Shown in pieces: positions 6,284-7,869 of a DNA stretch of 7,869 nt. Each line of letters starts with the position of its first letter. Positions within the stretch are counted from its first letter, which is position 1. The position numbers were made by a program, and so were the translations under genes. The notes below the pieces were generated by a model. That model searched no databases and was not told the DNA's origin. It was given only the letters and a program-made list of their open reading frames with translations. Source of the stretch: Accumulibacter sp. (GTDB lineage: Bacteria > Pseudomonadota > Gammaproteobacteria > Burkholderiales > Rhodocyclaceae); contig JAIRZC010000264.1 of assembly GCA_031267455.1 (NCBI GenBank), forward strand, positions 1 through 7,869. Reading direction: 5' to 3'.

Positions 6284-6536
6284 TCTTGACGAAGTTCCTC
6301 CCCTGACCGAAGAGTTTTTCGCCCACGCGAGACATCGCGTCGGCCTGAAACCCGTGGGGAAGAAACAGAAGATCAACCTTGCGCTTGACCCCGATGTGGT
6401 GGCCTGGTACAAGGCGCAAGCGGGCGGACGCGGCTACCAGACGTTGATGAATGCCGCCCTGCGTGAAGCGATGCGCGCTCGCGCGCTCGTCGACGTCGTG
6501 CGCGAAACCATCCGGCAGGAATTGAAGTCCGCCTGA
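6246..6536 (+). CDS. BrnA-family antitoxin, ribbon-helix-helix (96 aa)
   Basis: This is the partner antitoxin of the preceding BrnT. The N-terminal half (DLDEVPPLTEEFFAHAR, ~13-29) is the toxin-binding region typical of BrnA. Residues ~40-76 form the DNA-binding ribbon-helix-helix, with strand KINLALDPDVVAWYKAQ (42-58) followed by GYQTLMNAALREAM (63-76). BrnA dimers neutralise BrnT and repress the operon. The ATG at 6246 is chosen because the protein from there matches the normal BrnA size; it lies inside brnT, giving a 38-nt overlap and probable translational coupling. The C-terminal extension LVDVVRETIRQELKSA (81-96) is helical and somewhat longer than in many BrnA proteins. A hairpin at 6563 follows. 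Confidence 0.9.
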   Translation: MNEKNSLPASNNDLDEVPPLTEEFFAHARHRVGLKPVGKKQKINLALDPDVVAWYKAQAGGRGYQTLMNAALREAMRARALVDVVRETIRQELKSA

Positions 6537-6562
6537 TGAAGAGATTGATGATAAATGGAAAA

Positions 6563-6591
6563 ATTTGAAATCACATTTTGTGATTTCAAAT
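6563..6591. terminator. 13-bp perfect inverted repeat between brnA and the methyltransferase fragment
   Basis: ATTTGAAATCACA at 6563-6575 is exactly complementary to 6579-6591, with a TTT loop. It starts 26 bp after the brnA stop and lies between two convergent reading directions, so a shared terminator is the simplest reading. The AT-rich stem and lack of a long T-tract are unusual for that role. A protein-binding palindrome is possible. Confidence 0.45.
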
Positions 6592-6633
6592 GAGGGTGGT
6601 TTTCCGAATTATCGCCACGCGAATTTCCGCTTT

Positions 6634-7152
6634 TCAGAGTAGTGGCTTTTGCTCCGACATTTTTTCCTCCCGCTTTGCTTTCCTGAAGTTCAGGCCGCCT
6701 CGCGAGAGATCGGGGTAAAGTGGACCTTCCTTACCTTCCAGCAGGCCTCCGACGGTTAAAATTTGCAAACGCGGAAAGCCGCCGGGAGATGTCGGGGACT
6801 TGTAAAACCCGGCTTTCGCCGCTTCGCCACGCATGGCCTGGGCAGGCGGCGCGAGCGTCACGAAGAGGCCGATTTCCGCTTTTTCGCGTTCCAGCACGCC
6901 CATAAGATCGCGCACCATCGACACGCCGACATGACCTCCCCCCTTGACGGAAACCACGATTTTCCTGTGCGCCTTCAGCTCGTCCTGAAAATAGACAAGC
7001 CCGTCGATGCCGCCATCCGCACCCTTCTTTTTGCCCTGGAAGGGCTGTGCATTGACCAGCGAACATGCCCACCACTGGAACTGGTATTTGTCACGCTCCG
7101 CCAGATCGCGCGCGCCGTCGATGTCCTTGGGCGTACCGTGAACGTCGAAATG
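6634..7152 (-). pseudogene. C-terminal fragment of a DNA methyltransferase with restriction-endonuclease-like domain
   Basis: The 172 codons resemble the C-terminal domain found behind the methylase domain in site-specific DNA methyltransferases. Matches are FDVHGTPKDIDGARDL, DKYQFQWWACSLVNAQP, GKKKGADGGIDGLVYF, KIVVSVKGGG, EREKAEIGLFVTL, EAAKAGFY and LQILTVGGLL. The GADGGIDG aspartates and the SVK lysine fit a PD-(D/E)xK (Mrr-like) nuclease core. The methylase catalytic (DPPY-type) and SAM-binding parts are absent. Similarity stops at about 7152, and the upstream codons in the same frame (to 7302) lie opposite remnants of a different gene. There is no ATG near the break, so it is probably an unexpressed 3' remnant, although the remaining frame is undamaged. 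It converges on brnTA across the inverted repeat. Confidence 0.75.
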
Positions 7153-7295
7153 GGTGCCGGGAAAAGCGTCTGCATCCGCCTTTCCCCGATGTGGCCCAGG
7201 CGTTCCGTGCCACCGGTAAGGGATGGAAAACCCGTATGAACGCGGCGCTCGCCGACTGGCTGAAAACGCATTCGCCCCTGGATATTGGGAACTGA
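7153..7295 (+). pseudogene. Fragment of a second BrnA-like antitoxin, frameshifted
   Basis: GAGKSVCIRLSP in one frame continues, after one missing base in the CCCCG at 7184-7188, as DVAQAFRATGKGWKTRMNAA and LADWLKTHSPLDIGN in another, ending at the TGA at 7293. Together this is the ribbon-helix-helix region of BrnA-type antitoxins (IRLxPDV, then FRATGxGWxTRMNAAL, then DWL). The N-terminal toxin-binding half is missing: similarity begins at about 7153, exactly where the methyltransferase fragment on the other strand ends. No BrnT gene accompanies it. It is clearly different in sequence from the intact BrnA at 6246, so it is not a recent duplicate. Confidence 0.7.
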
Positions 7296-7311
7296 ATGTC
7301 AAGGCTTATCC

Positions 7312-7715
7312 ATGAGTATTCACCGCGCGGAAATCGAACACAGGGATCTTTCCGATATGACTGACGGGACGGCGCCGCGCGTCCGCTTACGCATCCCGGC
7401 AAAGTCCCGCGGGAAGAATTCCTGAAACCCATGGGTATCACGCAATACCGCCTGGCCAAGGCCATCAATGTGTCGCCTCGGCGTATCAACGTGATCGCGC
7501 ATGGCAAGCGTGGGATTTCCATCAACACCGCGCTAAAGATTGGCGCATTTCTTTGGCGCGGACGCGCAAAGCTGGATCAACCCGCAAACCGCTTATGACC
7601 GCGACAGGCGGAAACCGCGATGCGGGATACGCTGGCCCGCATCCGCCATTTTCAGCCGGAGGAATTGCGCTCGGCGCAAGACGGCCTATTGACGTCCCGC
7701 CATTTAGAATTATGA
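7312..7715 (+). pseudogene. Second higA-like antitoxin gene with three single-base indels
   Basis: Four segments in shifting frames rebuild a HigA protein of about 134 aa. They are MSIHRAEIEHRDLSDMTDGT from the ATG at 7312; then HPGKVPREEFLKPMGITQYR and LAKAINVSPRRINVIAHGKR with ISINTALKIGA; then FFGADAQSWINPQTAYDRD; then AETAMRDTLARIRHFQPEEL onward to the TGA at 7713. Breaks lie near 7386-7391 (one base lost), 7548-7554 (one gained) and 7605-7608 (one lost). The net change of -1 explains the 404-nt span. The pattern is the HigA signature HPGxxxREEFLxPMGI plus helix-turn-helix. Unshifted reading stops after 37 codons. No higB is adjacent, and the protein differs from the intact HigA at 4556. 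A C-terminal extension past the usual HigA end (~115-134) is present. Confidence 0.8.
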
Positions 7716-7869
7716 TCGACTGAATCGTCAACAAAAAAGGCCAGCGCCAAAGGACCTGTTTTTCCGCGAAAAATTAACTTGAGTCTTTGATTTATAAGGA
7801 TTGGCAGGATGGCGCTGTTTTTGATTCTTTAAGCGGAACTACTTGTCAGACCTCTCTGCAGTCAGCGCG
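7716..7869. other. Right-edge sequence without a recognised gene
   Basis: This 154-bp stretch holds no credible gene. CAGCGCCA (7742-7749), just after an A6 run, is complementary to TGGCGCTG (7810-7817), which is followed by T5. The arms are 60 bases apart, so this may be a long-range stem or the edge of an element extending out of the window. Confidence 0.3.

Noticed and set aside
1..7869. CRISPR array, tRNA, rRNA or complete insertion sequence
   Set aside because: I saw no regularly spaced repeats, no cloverleaf-like segment with conserved tRNA bases, and no transposase signature or paired terminal repeats with target duplications.

Overview
The window looks like chromosomal DNA from a Gram-negative bacterium, probably a proteobacterium in the broad sense. 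The reasons are G/C-rich third codon positions in the main genes, purine-rich Shine-Dalgarno sites, a small lipoprotein with a lipobox, and HigBA and BrnTA toxin-antitoxin modules. Two oxygen-sensitive radical-SAM enzymes suggest, but do not prove, an anaerobic or microaerobic lifestyle. I cannot place the organism more finely from sequence alone.

Left third (1-3519, + strand): a regulatory-looking leader (two GC hairpins, a perfect tandem decamer, a 14-bp palindrome) is followed by three co-directional intact genes. These are a radical-SAM enzyme with an unusual CX8CX2C cluster motif, a small flavin split-barrel (PNPOx-like) protein, and a B12-binding-domain radical-SAM enzyme. Gaps are 60 and 112 bp, so they are plausibly one operon. 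A joint pathway (two radical reactions plus a flavin-dependent redox step) is inference. I do not recognise the product. This is the best candidate for an undescribed system here.

Middle (3520-4555): a strong hairpin at 3676-3713 separates this cluster from a convergent gene for a 90-residue lipoprotein (minus strand). Upstream of that gene is roughly 460 bp in which I recognise nothing.

Right half (4556-7869): a mosaic of small toxin-antitoxin and restriction-modification pieces in different states of decay. An intact higA follows a higB broken by one missing base (minus strand). Next comes an unidentified small gene, perhaps broken at a T8 run, then an apparently intact brnT-brnA pair with a 38-nt overlap. 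Beyond a 13-bp inverted repeat lies a C-terminal fragment of a DNA methyltransferase carrying a restriction-endonuclease-like domain (minus strand). It abuts a frameshifted fragment of a second BrnA-type antitoxin, which is followed by a second HigA gene with three single-base indels. Only brnTA looks like a complete functional module. The rest reads as an accessory island turning over by small indels and recombination. The three large left-hand genes are free of frameshifts, which argues against sequencing error as a general explanation, though individual homopolymer indels should be checked.
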